From: Solibacillus sp. R5-41
Lineage (GTDB): Bacteria; Bacillota; Bacilli; Bacillales_A; Planococcaceae
Direction: 5' to 3'
Assembly (NCBI RefSeq): GCF_002736105.1
Contig: NZ_CP024123.1
Span: 1,604,001 to 1,668,000, forward strand
DNA length: 64,000 nt
Part shown: one piece after another, positions 7,808 through 18,743 of the stretch
Layout: every line of letters starts with the position of its first letter
Numbering within the stretch: position 1 is the stretch's first letter
Translations under genes and position numbers: made by a program
The notes under the pieces: model-generated
Databases searched by the model: none
Seen by the model: the letters and a program-made list of their open reading frames with translations, nothing else
Told to the model about the DNA's origin: nothing

Positions 7808-10219
7808 ATGAGTTCAGAACAAAAAGAAGTGAATTTACAAATAACCGGAATGACATGTGCGGCCTGTGCAACACGTATTGAAAAGGGTTTAAATAAAATG
7901 GATGGTGTCGAAATGGCAAATGTCAATTTAGCACTGGAAAAATCCTCGATCAAATATGACCCATCTAAACTAAGTGAAGTGGATTTTGAGAAAAAAATTG
8001 AAGCATTAGGCTACGGTGTTGTAAAGCAAAAAGCAGAGTTCGATATTACGGGGATGACGTGTGCAGCATGTTCGACACGTATTGAAAAAGGGTTAAATAA
8101 GATGGAAGGTATTGCGGTTGCGAACGTAAATTTAGCCCTAGAAAAAGCAACAATTGAGTTCAATCCTTCTGAGGTAACGATTTCAGACATTATCGCAAAG
8201 GTTGAGAAATTGGGCTACGGTGCACATCAAAAGCAAGATGAAAAAGAAACAGCTGACCATCGTGAGCAAGCAATAAAAAAACAGCAAAATAAATTTATTT
8301 TATCAGCGATTCTTTCATTACCATTATTGTGGACGATGGTAGGACATTTCTCGTTTACATCATTTTTATACGTACCAGAGTTTTTAATGAATCCTTGGGT
8401 ACAAATGGTATTAGCAACACCTGTGCAATTTATTATTGGGAAACAGTTTTACGTGAGTGCCTATAAAGCACTACGAAATGGCAGTGCCAATATGGACGTT
8501 TTAGTTGTGATGGGGACATCGGCTGCTTATTTTTACAGTGTATATCAAGCAATCATTACAGCAGGTACACATCACGGACCCCATCTTTATTTCGAAACAA
8601 GTGCGGTGCTAATTACATTAATTTTACTAGGTAAATTATTTGAAGCAAAAGCAAAAGGTCGCTCTTCAGAAGCTATTAAAAAATTAATGGGACTGCAAGC
8701 GAAAACCGCCATTGTCGTGCGTGATGGCATCGAAAAAGAAATTCCGCTAGAAGAAGTCGTTATAGGTGATACGATATTAGTAAAACCAGGTGAAAAAATC
8801 CCAGTAGACGGTGAAGTATTAGAAGGTACAACAGCTATTGATGAATCGATGCTAACAGGTGAAAGTTTACCGGTAGATAAAGTAACGGGTGACGTTTTAT
8901 ATGGTTCAACAATAAATAAAAATGGTTTTATCAAAATGACGGCAACGAAAGTAGGGCGCGATACAGCTTTAGCTCAAATTATTAAAGTTGTAGAAGATGC
9001 ACAAGGGTCTAAAGCGCCAATTCAGCGATTAGCTGACCAAATTTCAGGCGTATTCGTACCAATTGTTGTCGCAATTGCGGCTATTACGTTCTTAGCATGG
9101 ATTTTATGGGTTACACCAGGTGACTTTACAAAAGCACTTGAAGTGTTTATTGCCGTGTTAGTCATTGCATGTCCATGTGCACTTGGTCTTGCAACTCCAA
9201 CATCTATTATGGCAGGTTCTGGTCGTGCAGCTGAATTTGGAATTCTTTTCAAAGGTGGCGAGCACTTAGAACAAACACAAAGTATCGATACAGTTGTTGT
9301 TGATAAAACAGGTACTGTAACACATGGTAAACCAGTATTAACAGATGTTATTGTAGTAAATGGAGAAGAGGAAAAATTCTTATCACTCATTGGTGCAGCA
9401 GAAAAACAATCTGAGCACCCATTAGCAGAGGCGATTGTGGCGGGGATTGTAGATCGTGGCATCGAACTTGGCGAAGTACAATTTTTTGAAGCGATTCCAG
9501 GGTACGGAATCCAGGCAACAGTTTCAGGGCAAGGTGTTGTCATTGGTACACGAAAATTAATGGCACAATACGGTATTGATATTACAGCGGTTCTACCACA
9601 GATGGAAGAGCTAGAACGCAATGGGAAAACAGCGATGCTTGCAGCGATTAATGGTCAATACGCAGGTTTAGTTGCGGTTGCTGATACGGTGAAAGAAACA
9701 TCGAAAGAAGCAATTCGTCGTCTACAAGACATGGGCATCTACGTTATAATGATGACAGGTGATAACGAACGTACAGCGCAATCCATTGGTAAACAAGTGG
9801 GTGTAAATGCGGTTATTGCAGAAGTATTACCAGAGGGCAAAGCAGAAGAAGTGAAAAAACTGCAAGCACATGGGAAAAAAGTTGCGATGGTTGGTGACGG
9901 AATCAATGATGCACCAGCATTAGCGACAGCCAACATCGGGATGGCTATTGGAACAGGAACAGATGTGGCGATGGAAGCTGCGGACATTACATTAATTCGT
10001 GGTGACCTTAACAGCATTGCGGATGCCATATTAATGAGCCGTAAAACAATGCGCAACATTAAACAAAATCTATTTTGGGCATTTGCCTATAATGTAATGG
10101 GAATTCCGATTGCAGCAATAGGATTATTAGCACCATGGGTAGCAGGTGCTGCGATGGCATTCAGTTCTGTATCGGTCGTGTTAAATGCCCTTCGTTTACA
10201 ACGAGTGAAGCTAAAATAA
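7808..10219 (+). CDS. copA: Copper-exporting P1B-type ATPase CopA
   Basis: An 803-residue Cu(I) efflux ATPase. Two N-terminal HMA domains each carry GMTCAAC. Then come the membrane CPC motif (CPC at 455-457, [15 protein letters not shown]), the phosphorylation loop DKTGT (Asp499), the HP dipeptide in [12 protein letters not shown], and the hinge [10 protein letters not shown]. The ATG at 7808 is chosen over an upstream in-frame TTG because AGAGAGGTGG sits just before it. It receives copper from CopZ. A long perfect terminator follows. Confidence 0.96.
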   Translation: MSSEQKEVNLQITGMTCAACATRIEKGLNKMDGVEMANVNLALEKSSIKYDPSKLSEVDFEKKIEALGYGVVKQKAEFDITGMTCAACSTRIEKGLNKMEGIAVANVNLALEKATIEFNPSEVTISDIIAKVEKLGYGAHQKQDEKETADHREQAIKKQQNKFILSAILSLPLLWTMVGHFSFTSFLYVPEFLMNPWVQMVLATPVQFIIGKQFYVSAYKALRNGSANMDVLVVMGTSAAYFYSVYQAIITAGTHHGPHLYFETSAVLITLILLGKLFEAKAKGRSSEAIKKLMGLQAKTAIVVRDGIEKEIPLEEVVIGDTILVKPGEKIPVDGEVLEGTTAIDESMLTGESLPVDKVTGDVLYGSTINKNGFIKMTATKVGRDTALAQIIKVVEDAQGSKAPIQRLADQISGVFVPIVVAIAAITFLAWILWVTPGDFTKALEVFIAVLVIACPCALGLATPTSIMAGSGRAAEFGILFKGGEHLEQTQSIDTVVVDKTGTVTHGKPVLTDVIVVNGEEEKFLSLIGAAEKQSEHPLAEAIVAGIVDRGIELGEVQFFEAIPGYGIQATVSGQGVVIGTRKLMAQYGIDITAVLPQMEELERNGKTAMLAAINGQYAGLVAVADTVKETSKEAIRRLQDMGIYVIMMTGDNERTAQSIGKQVGVNAVIAEVLPEGKAEEVKKLQAHGKKVAMVGDGINDAPALATANIGMAIGTGTDVAMEAADITLIRGDLNSIADAILMSRKTMRNIKQNLFWAFAYNVMGIPIAAIGLLAPWVAGAAMAFSSVSVVLNALRLQRVKLK

Positions 10220-10234
10220 TTAGGTGAAAAATAC

Positions 10235-10274
10235 AAAACGCCGAAACATTGAATTAACAATGTTTCGGCGTTTT
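10235..10274. terminator. Strong bidirectional terminator between copA and kdpE
   Basis: A 17-base perfect stem (AAAACGCCGAAACATTG at 10235-10251 with its complement at 10258-10274) and a six-base loop. T-rich ends on both strands suit termination of copA and of the converging kdpDE transcript. Confidence 0.88.
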
Positions 10275-10402
10275 CAAGTTCAAGTAATTTTGTAGAATCT
10301 TACTCAAATTAGTAGGTAAGATTTTAATTAGACTATCAAGGCCCCTTAAACTAGAGACTATTTCTTGAAAGGAAAATAAATAAAAAGCTGTTATGAAATG
10401 AT

Positions 10403-11104
10403 TTATTCATTTTTTAACATTCGATATCCAACACCGATATGTGTTTGGATATACTTTGGTTGCGTTGAATTTAATTCAATTTTTTTCCGTAATGTTGCCA
10501 TAAAGACACGTAAAGAAGAGACATCATTTTCCCACGTACTACCCCAAATTTCCTTTGTAATGTAGTTATGAGTTAGTACTTTTCCCGCATTTTTAGATAG
10601 TAGCACGAGCAGTTTATATTCAATTGGTGTAAGATGCAGTTCCATATCTTTTAAATAGGCACATCCAGCCACATAATCGATTTTTAAGTCTCCATTTGTA
10701 AAGTGAAGGTTTTGTTGTGGACTGTCTGATTTATGATAGTGAATACGACGAATCGCCACTCGTAATCTTGCAAGTAATTCTTCGATTGAAAAGGGCTTCG
10801 TCAAATAGTCATCTGCACCAGCGTCCAGCGCTTCAATTTTATCTTGATCCATACTTCGAGCACTTACGACGATAATAGGCATAGTAGACCAGGAACGGAT
10901 TTTTTTTATTATCTCAATGCCATCCATATCAGGTAACCCTAAATCTAAAATAACGATATCAGGATTATGAGAAATCGTTTCTAAAATTGCCTGGCTTCCA
11001 CGAGATGCAGTATGAAATTTATATTCTTGAGTTTCCAGAGTTATTGATATTAAATTTTTGATTGCTTCATCATCTTCCACGACTAAGACGAACGGTTTAC
11101 TCAT
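10403..11104 (-). CDS. kdpE: KdpE, OmpR-type response regulator of potassium uptake
   Basis: A 233-residue response regulator. The receiver domain (residues 1-120) shows the acidic pair VVEDDEA, phospho-acceptor Asp in VILDLGLPDMDG, and LTKPF with the conserved Lys. The C-terminal half is an OmpR/PhoB winged helix (LTPIEYKLLVLLSKNAGKVLTH). It follows kdpD with an eight-base overlap. Phosphorylated by KdpD, it would activate the divergent kdpFABC operon. Confidence 0.95.
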   Translation of the reverse strand: MSKPFVLVVEDDEAIKNLISITLETQEYKFHTASRGSQAILETISHNPDIVILDLGLPDMDGIEIIKKIRSWSTMPIIVVSARSMDQDKIEALDAGADDYLTKPFSIEELLARLRVAIRRIHYHKSDSPQQNLHFTNGDLKIDYVAGCAYLKDMELHLTPIEYKLLVLLSKNAGKVLTHNYITKEIWGSTWENDVSSLRVFMATLRKKIELNSTQPKYIQTHIGVGYRMLKNE

Positions 11105-13793
11105 AAATTTTCACCTCTTTAGCTTGTAATGTAAATCGGAAAATAGTTCCTTTTGGATAATGGTCGTGTACTGTTAATGAACCACCGTGTACAGAAATAA
11201 TCGACTTACATAAAGCTAAACCAATACCTATACCACGCCTGCTATCTGATACACTTTTGTGGACTGTATAAAACATTTCAAAGATTTTCTCTTTTGCTGT
11301 ATCTGGAATACCGTCGCCATTATCCGTGATGTCAACTACAATCCAATCGTTTTCTTTCTTCGTAGAAATCGTAATCTCAGAGCCAACAGGTGTATACTTT
11401 ATCGCATTATCAATCAGGTTAATTAGCACTTGAACTATTAATCGTGGATCGAGTTTCGCTATTAAAATACCATCTGCATAATCGACTTTTATGATATGGT
11501 CACGACTCCTCCGATTCACATGGAGAAGAGCTTCATTGATGACCTCATCGATTAATTCAGCGTCCATTTGGATATTCATAGTACCATTTTCAATACTAGT
11601 TATAGAAAGTAAATTTTCAACTAAGTTAATTAACCACTGTGCATCATTATAAATATCCTCAAATAACCGCATTTTCTTATCTTCGTCTATACTGAATTCG
11701 TTACTCAATAAGATATGCGCATTCCCTGAAATCGTAGTCAGTGGGGAACGTAAATCATGTGATATAGCACGTAATAAATTTGCTCTTAATTGTTCATTTT
11801 TAACTTGAGTTGCGGCCTCTTCGCGTTTACGTATGAAGTGCTCCTTTTCTAGTGCGAGGGCACATTCCCCAAGCATTGATAAAACTAAGTTATTTTCTAA
11901 TGTATCTAGCGTTTTATTTTCTTTTAGTGCAATGCCAATGACTCCATACACACGAAGATTTGTTCGGATAGCTAAGTACAAACATTTCGCACTGCCAAGC
12001 GTATTTGTCGTTGCACCGGCATGTTTATTATTTTTAAATACCCAAGCAGCAACCGCTTGTTCATTGTCTGTAGTGAATTCAGTGCTGTCTGTTTCGTCTT
12101 GTTCAAAAAATACAATTGGTTGAGCTAAATTTTGTTCATGAATTGGGTAGAATACGACACTATGATTCAGTAATTTGACAAGCTGTTTAGCTGTTGTCGC
12201 TAAAATACCCTCTTGTTGAGTTTCTTGTTGAAGCAGTTGATTCGTTTCAAGTAACACTTTTGTTCGGTAAGCCGTTTCCGCGGAATGTTGTGCTTGGATT
12301 TTTAATTTACTTGCTAACGTGCCAATAATAAAGGCTGTAATAAACATAATTAAAAATGTGATGTGATGGCTCGGATCATTGGCTTCAAGTGAAAAAATCG
12401 GATAGGTGAAGAAAAAATTGAACGCAATTACACTAAGCGTAGCCATTAAAATACTACAAAAGAGATTCGCTGTTATGATTGCTGTAACGAGTACACCAAG
12501 TATATACATATTGATAATGTCCGTGTTACTGAAATTGAAGGTTTGGAATACAAAGCCGATAGCCGTTGTGATTGCTAATGTTAGGGCTACTTTCAATAAG
12601 TCCATTCCACTGCACCATGATGATTTTTTCAAAGTTGTTTTCTTCTTATATGGTTCCGCTTGTTGGTCTGGAATGACGTATATATCTAGATTTGGTGATA
12701 AATTTGTTAATTGCTCGGTAAACGATTTTTTTATGCTAAGAAAATTTCGTTTGGTGTTTGAGCGTCCAATGACTATCTTTGTAACACGGATATAACGGGC
12801 GAACTCGGATATTTGGAAGGCAACATCCTCGCCATAAACTTTCTCAATATTCGCCCCTAATTGTTCCGCAAGACGCATATTTTTTTGCAGTCTTGCTTTG
12901 TTTATATCCGACCACTCACCAAAGGAAGCTGTTTCTACAAATAAGGCAGTAAAATTCCCTTTAAATGCACTTGCCATTCTCGCAGCTGTTCGAATAATTT
13001 TCGCATTTGACGGGGAAGAAGAAAGGCAAACTAAAATATGTTCCCCTGCATTTAAACTGCTTTTCGACGATATATTACTCTTTTCTGCAACACGATTAAC
13101 TCTGTCAGCAGTTCGTCTTAACGCAATTTCTCTTAATGCTACTAAATTTTCCAAAGTAAAAAAGTGATTCATTGCTTTTTCTGCTTGGTCATGGTTATAA
13201 ATTTTCCCTTCATTTAGGCGTTCAAGTAAATCTGCCGGCTCAATATCTACAAGTGTTACTAGATTGGCTTCATCAAATACATAGTCTGGAATGCGTTCAC
13301 GAACAACGACACCTGTAATCGATGCGACTAAATCATTCAAACTTTCGATATGTTGCACATTAATTGTTGTATAAACATCGATACCTGCCTTCAAAAGCTC
13401 TTGAATATCTTGATAGCGTTTTAAATGTCTTGCTTGTTCTATATTCGTATGGGCTAGTTCATCAACTAAAATTATCTGCGGATTTCTAACTATAGCTGCA
13501 TCTAAATCAAGTTCATGCAAGAGCATATTTTTATGTTGCACTTGAAGGTAAGGCAATTGCTCAATTCCTTGTAAGAGCGCCATTGTTTCAGGGCGTGCAT
13601 GGGGTTCAATATAGCCTGCTACTACTTCAATGCCGTGTTCTTTTGCTAAATGGGCTGCTTTTAACATTGCGTACGTTTTACCAACACCAGCTGCATAGCC
13701 AAAGAAGATTTTTAAATGACCTTGATGTTTTTCTTTTTTAATCATTTGGATTTTTTTTAAAATTGCATCAGGATCTTCTCTCTCGAAGCTCAT
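11097..13793 (-). CDS. kdpD: KdpD, osmosensitive potassium sensor histidine kinase
   Basis: An 898-residue sensor kinase of full length. In order: KdpD N-terminal ATP-binding domain with Walker A GYAAGVGKT (32-40), a UspA-like domain (about 250-370), four membrane helices (about 395-500), a GAF-like region, HisKA with HDLRSPLT, and HATPase with NLIDNAIKYTP and GDGIPD. It senses low K+ or osmotic stress and sets KdpE phosphorylation. GAGGGATAATA precedes the ATG. It is transcribed away from kdpFABC. Confidence 0.96.
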   Translation of the reverse strand: MSFEREDPDAILKKIQMIKKEKHQGHLKIFFGYAAGVGKTYAMLKAAHLAKEHGIEVVAGYIEPHARPETMALLQGIEQLPYLQVQHKNMLLHELDLDAAIVRNPQIILVDELAHTNIEQARHLKRYQDIQELLKAGIDVYTTINVQHIESLNDLVASITGVVVRERIPDYVFDEANLVTLVDIEPADLLERLNEGKIYNHDQAEKAMNHFFTLENLVALREIALRRTADRVNRVAEKSNISSKSSLNAGEHILVCLSSSPSNAKIIRTAARMASAFKGNFTALFVETASFGEWSDINKARLQKNMRLAEQLGANIEKVYGEDVAFQISEFARYIRVTKIVIGRSNTKRNFLSIKKSFTEQLTNLSPNLDIYVIPDQQAEPYKKKTTLKKSSWCSGMDLLKVALTLAITTAIGFVFQTFNFSNTDIINMYILGVLVTAIITANLFCSILMATLSVIAFNFFFTYPIFSLEANDPSHHITFLIMFITAFIIGTLASKLKIQAQHSAETAYRTKVLLETNQLLQQETQQEGILATTAKQLVKLLNHSVVFYPIHEQNLAQPIVFFEQDETDSTEFTTDNEQAVAAWVFKNNKHAGATTNTLGSAKCLYLAIRTNLRVYGVIGIALKENKTLDTLENNLVLSMLGECALALEKEHFIRKREEAATQVKNEQLRANLLRAISHDLRSPLTTISGNAHILLSNEFSIDEDKKMRLFEDIYNDAQWLINLVENLLSITSIENGTMNIQMDAELIDEVINEALLHVNRRSRDHIIKVDYADGILIAKLDPRLIVQVLINLIDNAIKYTPVGSEITISTKKENDWIVVDITDNGDGIPDTAKEKIFEMFYTVHKSVSDSRRGIGIGLALCKSIISVHGGSLTVHDHYPKGTIFRFTLQAKEVKIYE

Positions 13794-14133
13794 TATTATC
13801 CCTCATTTTTATTTCAAGATTTTCATTAACACAGCCTAGTAAAAATTCATTCAATATTAGTATATATCTGTCTGACATTAAGATAGTATAAAGATTTTTG
13901 TTTGTATGAACCTACTATTCTATTTTGACTGAAATTACTACTTCCTTTTTTTAATTACGCCTCCGCTAACTCTTGTCCTGATTTTTTTCAGCATGCTAGA
14001 AAAGCTCCTTTAAAAAACTGTGACTACTGCAGACGCAAGTCAAATCTTAATGCTTTCTTAATTGGAAAAACCTTTTTCCTAACACTATTTTAATTCCAAA
14101 TTTTGTATTGTTGTATTAGAAGGAGGAATGGTG
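13794..14133. other. Divergent kdpDE/kdpFABC control region
   Basis: No gene except the start of kdpF at its end. It holds the likely KdpE target region; I cannot define the operator. A plausible promoter for kdpFABC is TTGGAA (14062-14067) with TATTTT (14086-14091), spacing 18. The stretch near 13950-14035 is similar to one at 28938-29020 (see findings). No c-di-AMP riboswitch core was recognised. Confidence 0.45.
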
Positions 14134-14223
14134 ATGCAAATAGTTATCAGTACCATTGGGGGAATCGCTGTTATTTTACTCATTTACTATATGGTGATTT
14201 TGTTAAGGGGTGATGTTAGTTGA
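14134..14223 (+). CDS. kdpF: KdpF, small stabilising subunit of the Kdp ATPase
   Basis: A 29-residue single-span membrane peptide (MQIVISTIGGIAVILLIYYM then VILLRGDVS). Length, position before kdpA and the hydrophobic helix with a basic C-terminal residue fit KdpF. AGGAGG lies seven bases before the ATG at 14134; earlier in-frame ATG/GTG codons are too near the ribosome site. Its TGA overlaps the kdpA ATG, so translation is coupled. Confidence 0.8.
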   Translation: MQIVISTIGGIAVILLIYYMVILLRGDVS

Positions 14224-16037
14224 TGAACTTAATTTTGCAATATGGCTTGTACTTAGGCTTTCTCGTCTTATTAGCAATCCCTTTAGGGCATTATATTGGG
14301 AAAGTGATGAACGGAGAAAAGGTAATTCTATCGAACTTACTTAAGCCACTCGAACAAATGATATATAAAGTAATGAAAATTGAAGCTTCAGAACAAATGT
14401 CGTGGAAAAAATATGCCACCTCGGTTCTGTTATTTAGTGGTATAGGTTTTATTTTTTTATTCGTACTTCAATTAGTGCAGGGGGCATTGACTGGAAATCC
14501 ACAAGGGATTGCAAATATGTCTTGGCATTTATCATTCAATAATGCTATTAGCTTTATTACGAATACAAATTGGCAGTCCTACACAGGCGAAGCTCAAATT
14601 ACGTATTTAGTGCAAGCACTGGGATTAACGGTTCAAAACTTCGTATCTGCCGCGACCGGAATTGCTGTATTATTTGCACTTATTCGAGCATTTATCAATG
14701 TGAAAAGTAATGGGCTCGGCAGTTTTTGGATTGACGTCACAAGAGTCAATTTATACGTACTTATACCAATCAGTTTTGTCATTACGCTTTGTTTATTGTC
14801 TCAAGGTGTCGTGCAAAATCTAAAGCCTGCAGAAACGGTACAATTACTCGAACCGATTGCGATTGCTGAGGATGGAACAATTATTGACTCAGCACAAATT
14901 GATGTGGAATCGAAGGAAGTATTTGTGAATGGGGAGTTGGTTGCGAATGCACAAATTGTTACGGAGCAGTTTGTACCAATGGGACCCGCAGCAAGTCAGA
15001 TTGCAATTAAGCAATTAGGAACAAATGGTGGTGGATTCTTTGGCGTAAATTCTGCCCACCCATTCGAAAATCCAACTGCCTTTTCAAATTTGATTGAAAT
15101 GTTATCTATTTTATTAATTCCAGTAGCGCTATGTTTTACTTTCGGACGAAATATAAAGGATAAAAAGCAAGGTTACGCAATTTTTTCAGCGATGTTCATC
15201 ATACTAATGCTGGCAATGGCGGCGCTTGCTGTTAATGAACAATTGGGCACACCTCAACTTGCTCAAGATGGAATGGTCGATCTTTCAACTGAAGCCCAAG
15301 CAGGAGGAAATATGGAAGGGAAGGAATCTCGTTTTGGAATTGCAGCTTCCACAACATGGACTGCATTTACAACCGCAGCATCAAATGGCTCTGTAAACTC
15401 AATGCACGATAGTTTGACTCCACTTGGCGGTATGGTACCAATGCTATTAATGCAGCTCGGGGAAGTAATTTTTGGAGGTGTCGGTAGTGGGCTATACGGT
15501 ATGTTGTCGTTCGTAATTTTAACCGTATTTATTGCTGGGTTAATGGTAGGAAGAACTCCTGAATATTTAGGAAAGAAAATCGAACCGTATGAAATGAAAT
15601 GGGCTGTTCTTTGCTGTTTAGCAACCCCAATTGCAATTTTAGTAAGTGGTGGAATTGCAGCGTTGGTGCCAAGTGTTACGAATAGTCTAAATGAAGTTGG
15701 ACCGCATGGTTTCTCAGAATTACTTTATGCATTTACTTCAGCAGGGGCAAATAATGGATCAGCTTTTGCAGGTTTGGCAGCGAACACACCATTTATCAAT
15801 TTGAGTTTAGGTTTAGCTATGCTATTTGCTCGCTTTGTACCAATTCTTTGTACACTAGCAATTGCAGGAAGTTTGATTCAAAAGAAAAAAATGGCGACAA
15901 CCGCTGGAACTCTTTCAACGAGCAATGGATTGTTTATTTTCTTATTAATTTTTGTTGTCATTTTAGTCGGTGCATTAAGCTTCTTTCCAGCCCTTGCACT
16001 AGGACCGATTGCTGAATTTATGATTATGGTGAACTAG
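14223..16037 (+). CDS. kdpA: KdpA, potassium-binding channel subunit
   Basis: A 604-residue subunit that selects and translocates K+. It has about ten membrane segments and the conserved selectivity-type region KQLGTNGGGFFGVNSAHPFENPT. It is longer than the usual 555-560 residues because of an acidic insert between LLSQGVVQNL and GPAASQ (roughly residues 200-250) in an outside loop. The ATG at 14223 overlaps the kdpF stop; a TTG one codon earlier is also possible. Confidence 0.95.
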   Translation: MNLILQYGLYLGFLVLLAIPLGHYIGKVMNGEKVILSNLLKPLEQMIYKVMKIEASEQMSWKKYATSVLLFSGIGFIFLFVLQLVQGALTGNPQGIANMSWHLSFNNAISFITNTNWQSYTGEAQITYLVQALGLTVQNFVSAATGIAVLFALIRAFINVKSNGLGSFWIDVTRVNLYVLIPISFVITLCLLSQGVVQNLKPAETVQLLEPIAIAEDGTIIDSAQIDVESKEVFVNGELVANAQIVTEQFVPMGPAASQIAIKQLGTNGGGFFGVNSAHPFENPTAFSNLIEMLSILLIPVALCFTFGRNIKDKKQGYAIFSAMFIILMLAMAALAVNEQLGTPQLAQDGMVDLSTEAQAGGNMEGKESRFGIAASTTWTAFTTAASNGSVNSMHDSLTPLGGMVPMLLMQLGEVIFGGVGSGLYGMLSFVILTVFIAGLMVGRTPEYLGKKIEPYEMKWAVLCCLATPIAILVSGGIAALVPSVTNSLNEVGPHGFSELLYAFTSAGANNGSAFAGLAANTPFINLSLGLAMLFARFVPILCTLAIAGSLIQKKKMATTAGTLSTSNGLFIFLLIFVVILVGALSFFPALALGPIAEFMIMVN

Positions 16038-16049
16038 GGGGTAGTAGAG

Positions 16050-18116
16050 ATGATGACCACATCAAAAAGTGCATTAACTGATAAAACGATGCTTATGAGA
16101 GCAATAAAAGATTCCTTTGTTAAATTAAGTCCCAAATACCAAGCAGAAAATCCGGTTATGTTACTAGTTTATATTTCGGCAGTTTTAACATCAGCGTTAT
16201 TTGCGATTTCGCTGTTTGGCATTCAAGATGCCTCTTCAGGATACACCTTTGCGATTGCGGTGATTTTATGGTTTACAGTTCTTTTTGCAAACTTTGCAGA
16301 AGCAATTGCAGAAGGGAAAGGAAAAGCACAAGCCGATTCTTTACGTGCAGCAAAGAAAGATGTGCCCGCAAACAAGATTCGTAGTCTAGATAATTTAGAA
16401 GATGTCACGGTTGTTTCATCAGCAACACTTCAAAAAGGTGATTTTGTCATTGTGAAGGCTGGGGAACAAATTCCAGCAGATGGAGAAGTCATTGAAGGCG
16501 CGGCATCTGTTGATGAAAGTGCGATTACAGGTGAATCAGCACCAGTTATTCGAGAAAGTGGTGGTGATAGAAGTGCAGTTACAGGTGGTACAACGGTTAT
16601 TTCAGATGCTTTAATTATCCGTGTAACAAGTATTCCAGGTGAGAGTTTTCTAGATAAAATGATTGCCATGGTCGAAGGGGCATCCCGTAAAAAAACACCA
16701 AATGAATTAGCGCTGCAAATATTACTTGTCGCATTGTCAATCATCTTTATTTTAGTGACAGTATCACTCTATGCGTTTGCAGGCTTTTCAGCTAATTTGG
16801 CTAATAAAGAAAATCCGGTATCTGTTACAACACTTGTTGCATTACTTGTCTGTCTAGCTCCAACAACGATTGGTGCTTTGCTATCTGCTATTGGAATAGC
16901 GGGAATGAGTCGGTTAAATCAAGCGAATGTATTGGCAATGAGTGGGCGCGCAATTGAAGCAGCGGGCGATGTAGATATATTAATGCTTGATAAAACTGGA
17001 ACGATTACAATCGGAAATCGACAAGCTACGGAATTTATCCCAGTTGATGGGGTAACAGCGAAAGAGTTAGCAGATTCCGCACAGCTCTCATCTTTAGCGG
17101 ATGAAACGCCAGAAGGAAGAAGCATCGTTGTTTTAGCCAAAAAAGAGTTCGATATTCGAGGGCGCTCGATGAAAGGCTCCCCACTCGATTTCATTCCATT
17201 TACAGCAAAAACACGGATGAGTGGAGTAAATTTTGAAGGCAATGAAATTCGGAAAGGTGCAGCGGATGTGATGCGCGCGTATGTGGAGCAAAATGGCGGG
17301 ACTTATAGTAAACACTGTGAAAAAACAGTACAGAAAATCGCTAAAAAAGGTGGTACGCCACTTGTTGTTACGAAAAATTACCGTGTCCAAGGCGTCATTT
17401 ACTTAAAGGATATTATCAAGCAAGGTGTGAAAGAAAAGTTTGCGGACTTACGTAAAATGGGCATCAAAACGATTATGATTACAGGCGATAATCCATTGAC
17501 TGCAGCCGCAATTGCAGCAGAAGCAGGCGTTGATGATTTCTTGGCAGAAGCGACACCAGAAGCAAAATTACAAAAAATTCGAGAATTTCAGCGGAAAGGT
17601 CACTTAGTGGCGATGACAGGAGATGGAACAAACGATGCTCCAGCGCTTGCCCAGGCAGATGTAGCCGTAGCGATGAATACTGGTACACAAGCAGCTAAAG
17701 AAGCAGGTAACATGGTAGATCTAGATTCCTCGCCAACGAAATTAATTGAAATTGTTCGTATTGGTAAGCAACTTCTTATGACGCGAGGAAGTTTAACAAC
17801 CTTTTCAATTGCGAATGACTTAGCGAAATACTTTGCTATTATTCCTGCATTATTCATCGGATTATATCCAGAGCTTAGTAAGTTAAATATTATGCAGTTG
17901 CACAGTCCAGAAAGTGCCATATTATCAGCCATTATTTACAATGCACTCATCATTATTGCGTTAATACCCCTTGCATTAAGTGGTGTAAAATATCGTGAAG
18001 TGCCTGCTGGAAAACTGTTATCTCGTAACTTACTTATTTATGGGCTAGGGGGTATTATTACACCATTTATTTTCATTAAGTTAATTGATATTGCGCTTGT
18101 AGTGTTGGGCATATAA
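16050..18116 (+). CDS. kdpB: KdpB, P-type ATPase subunit of potassium uptake
   Basis: A 688-residue P1A-type ATPase. The TGES loop ([10 protein letters not shown]), phosphorylation motif DKTGT (Asp314), [19 protein letters not shown] and hinge [10 protein letters not shown] are intact. It couples ATP hydrolysis to K+ movement through KdpA. Two ATG codons stand at the start; GGGGG precedes them. It lies 12 bases after kdpA and 18 bases before kdpC. Confidence 0.97.
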   Translation: MMTTSKSALTDKTMLMRAIKDSFVKLSPKYQAENPVMLLVYISAVLTSALFAISLFGIQDASSGYTFAIAVILWFTVLFANFAEAIAEGKGKAQADSLRAAKKDVPANKIRSLDNLEDVTVVSSATLQKGDFVIVKAGEQIPADGEVIEGAASVDESAITGESAPVIRESGGDRSAVTGGTTVISDALIIRVTSIPGESFLDKMIAMVEGASRKKTPNELALQILLVALSIIFILVTVSLYAFAGFSANLANKENPVSVTTLVALLVCLAPTTIGALLSAIGIAGMSRLNQANVLAMSGRAIEAAGDVDILMLDKTGTITIGNRQATEFIPVDGVTAKELADSAQLSSLADETPEGRSIVVLAKKEFDIRGRSMKGSPLDFIPFTAKTRMSGVNFEGNEIRKGAADVMRAYVEQNGGTYSKHCEKTVQKIAKKGGTPLVVTKNYRVQGVIYLKDIIKQGVKEKFADLRKMGIKTIMITGDNPLTAAAIAAEAGVDDFLAEATPEAKLQKIREFQRKGHLVAMTGDGTNDAPALAQADVAVAMNTGTQAAKEAGNMVDLDSSPTKLIEIVRIGKQLLMTRGSLTTFSIANDLAKYFAIIPALFIGLYPELSKLNIMQLHSPESAILSAIIYNALIIIALIPLALSGVKYREVPAGKLLSRNLLIYGLGGIITPFIFIKLIDIALVVLGI

Positions 18117-18134
18117 AAGAAAGGAGTGCTTTAA

Positions 18135-18743
18135 TTGAAGCTTTTAAAAGGTACTTTATCCCGTTCGATTGTATTCTTCTTTATCTTCACCTTTATTTGT
18201 GGAGTTGTTTATCCAGTAACGATGACGGGCATGGCGCAGATTGTTTTTCCTGAAAAGGCGAATGGAAGTATTATTGAAGTGGAAGGTAAGAACTATGGCT
18301 CCGCATTACTAGGCCAACAATTTACAGGGGATACACATATGTGGGGGCGTATTATGCAGATTGATACCGCAACCTATAAAGACGCAGAAGGGAATCCATT
18401 AATGTATGCATTTCCTGCTAACTTAAGTCCCGCGAGTGAAGAATATGGAGAATTGATAGCTGAAAGAGTTACAAAAATTCAAGCAGCTCACCCAGAAAAA
18501 GCAACTATGCGGATTCCTGTTGATTTAGTTACAAGCTCAGGTAGTGGCTTGGATCCAAGTATTTCTGTAGCTGCAGCAAATTATCAGATAGAGCGACTAG
18601 CCAAAAATAATAATCTATCAATTGAGGAAGTGAAATTCATTATTGAACAATGTAGCGAATCTCGATTTTTAGGTGTTTTCGGTGAAGTAACTGTTAATGT
18701 TTTAAAAGTGAATTTAATGCTAGATGGGATTCTAGAGTATTAA
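18135..18743 (+). CDS. kdpC: KdpC, assembly/affinity subunit of the Kdp ATPase
   Basis: A 202-residue protein with one N-terminal membrane helix followed by the KdpC extracytoplasmic domain (VYPVTMTGMAQIVFP, GSALLGQQF, GSGLDPSISVAAANYQIERLA). It completes the operon. The start is TTG, with GGAG eight bases upstream. The C-terminal end LGVFGEVTVNVLKVNLMLD is typical. No clear terminator follows. Confidence 0.95.
   Translation: MKLLKGTLSRSIVFFFIFTFICGVVYPVTMTGMAQIVFPEKANGSIIEVEGKNYGSALLGQQFTGDTHMWGRIMQIDTATYKDAEGNPLMYAFPANLSPASEEYGELIAERVTKIQAAHPEKATMRIPVDLVTSSGSGLDPSISVAAANYQIERLAKNNNLSIEEVKFIIEQCSESRFLGVFGEVTVNVLKVNLMLDGILEY

Noticed and set aside
9022-9621. Long minus-strand frame inside copA
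   Set aside because: Antisense shadow of a conserved gene without its own start signals; the same holds for those inside kdpB, the siderophore permeases and kdpD.
13794-14133. c-di-AMP (ydaO) riboswitch before kdpFABC
   Set aside because: Expected by analogy, but I could not find its conserved core segments in the leader.
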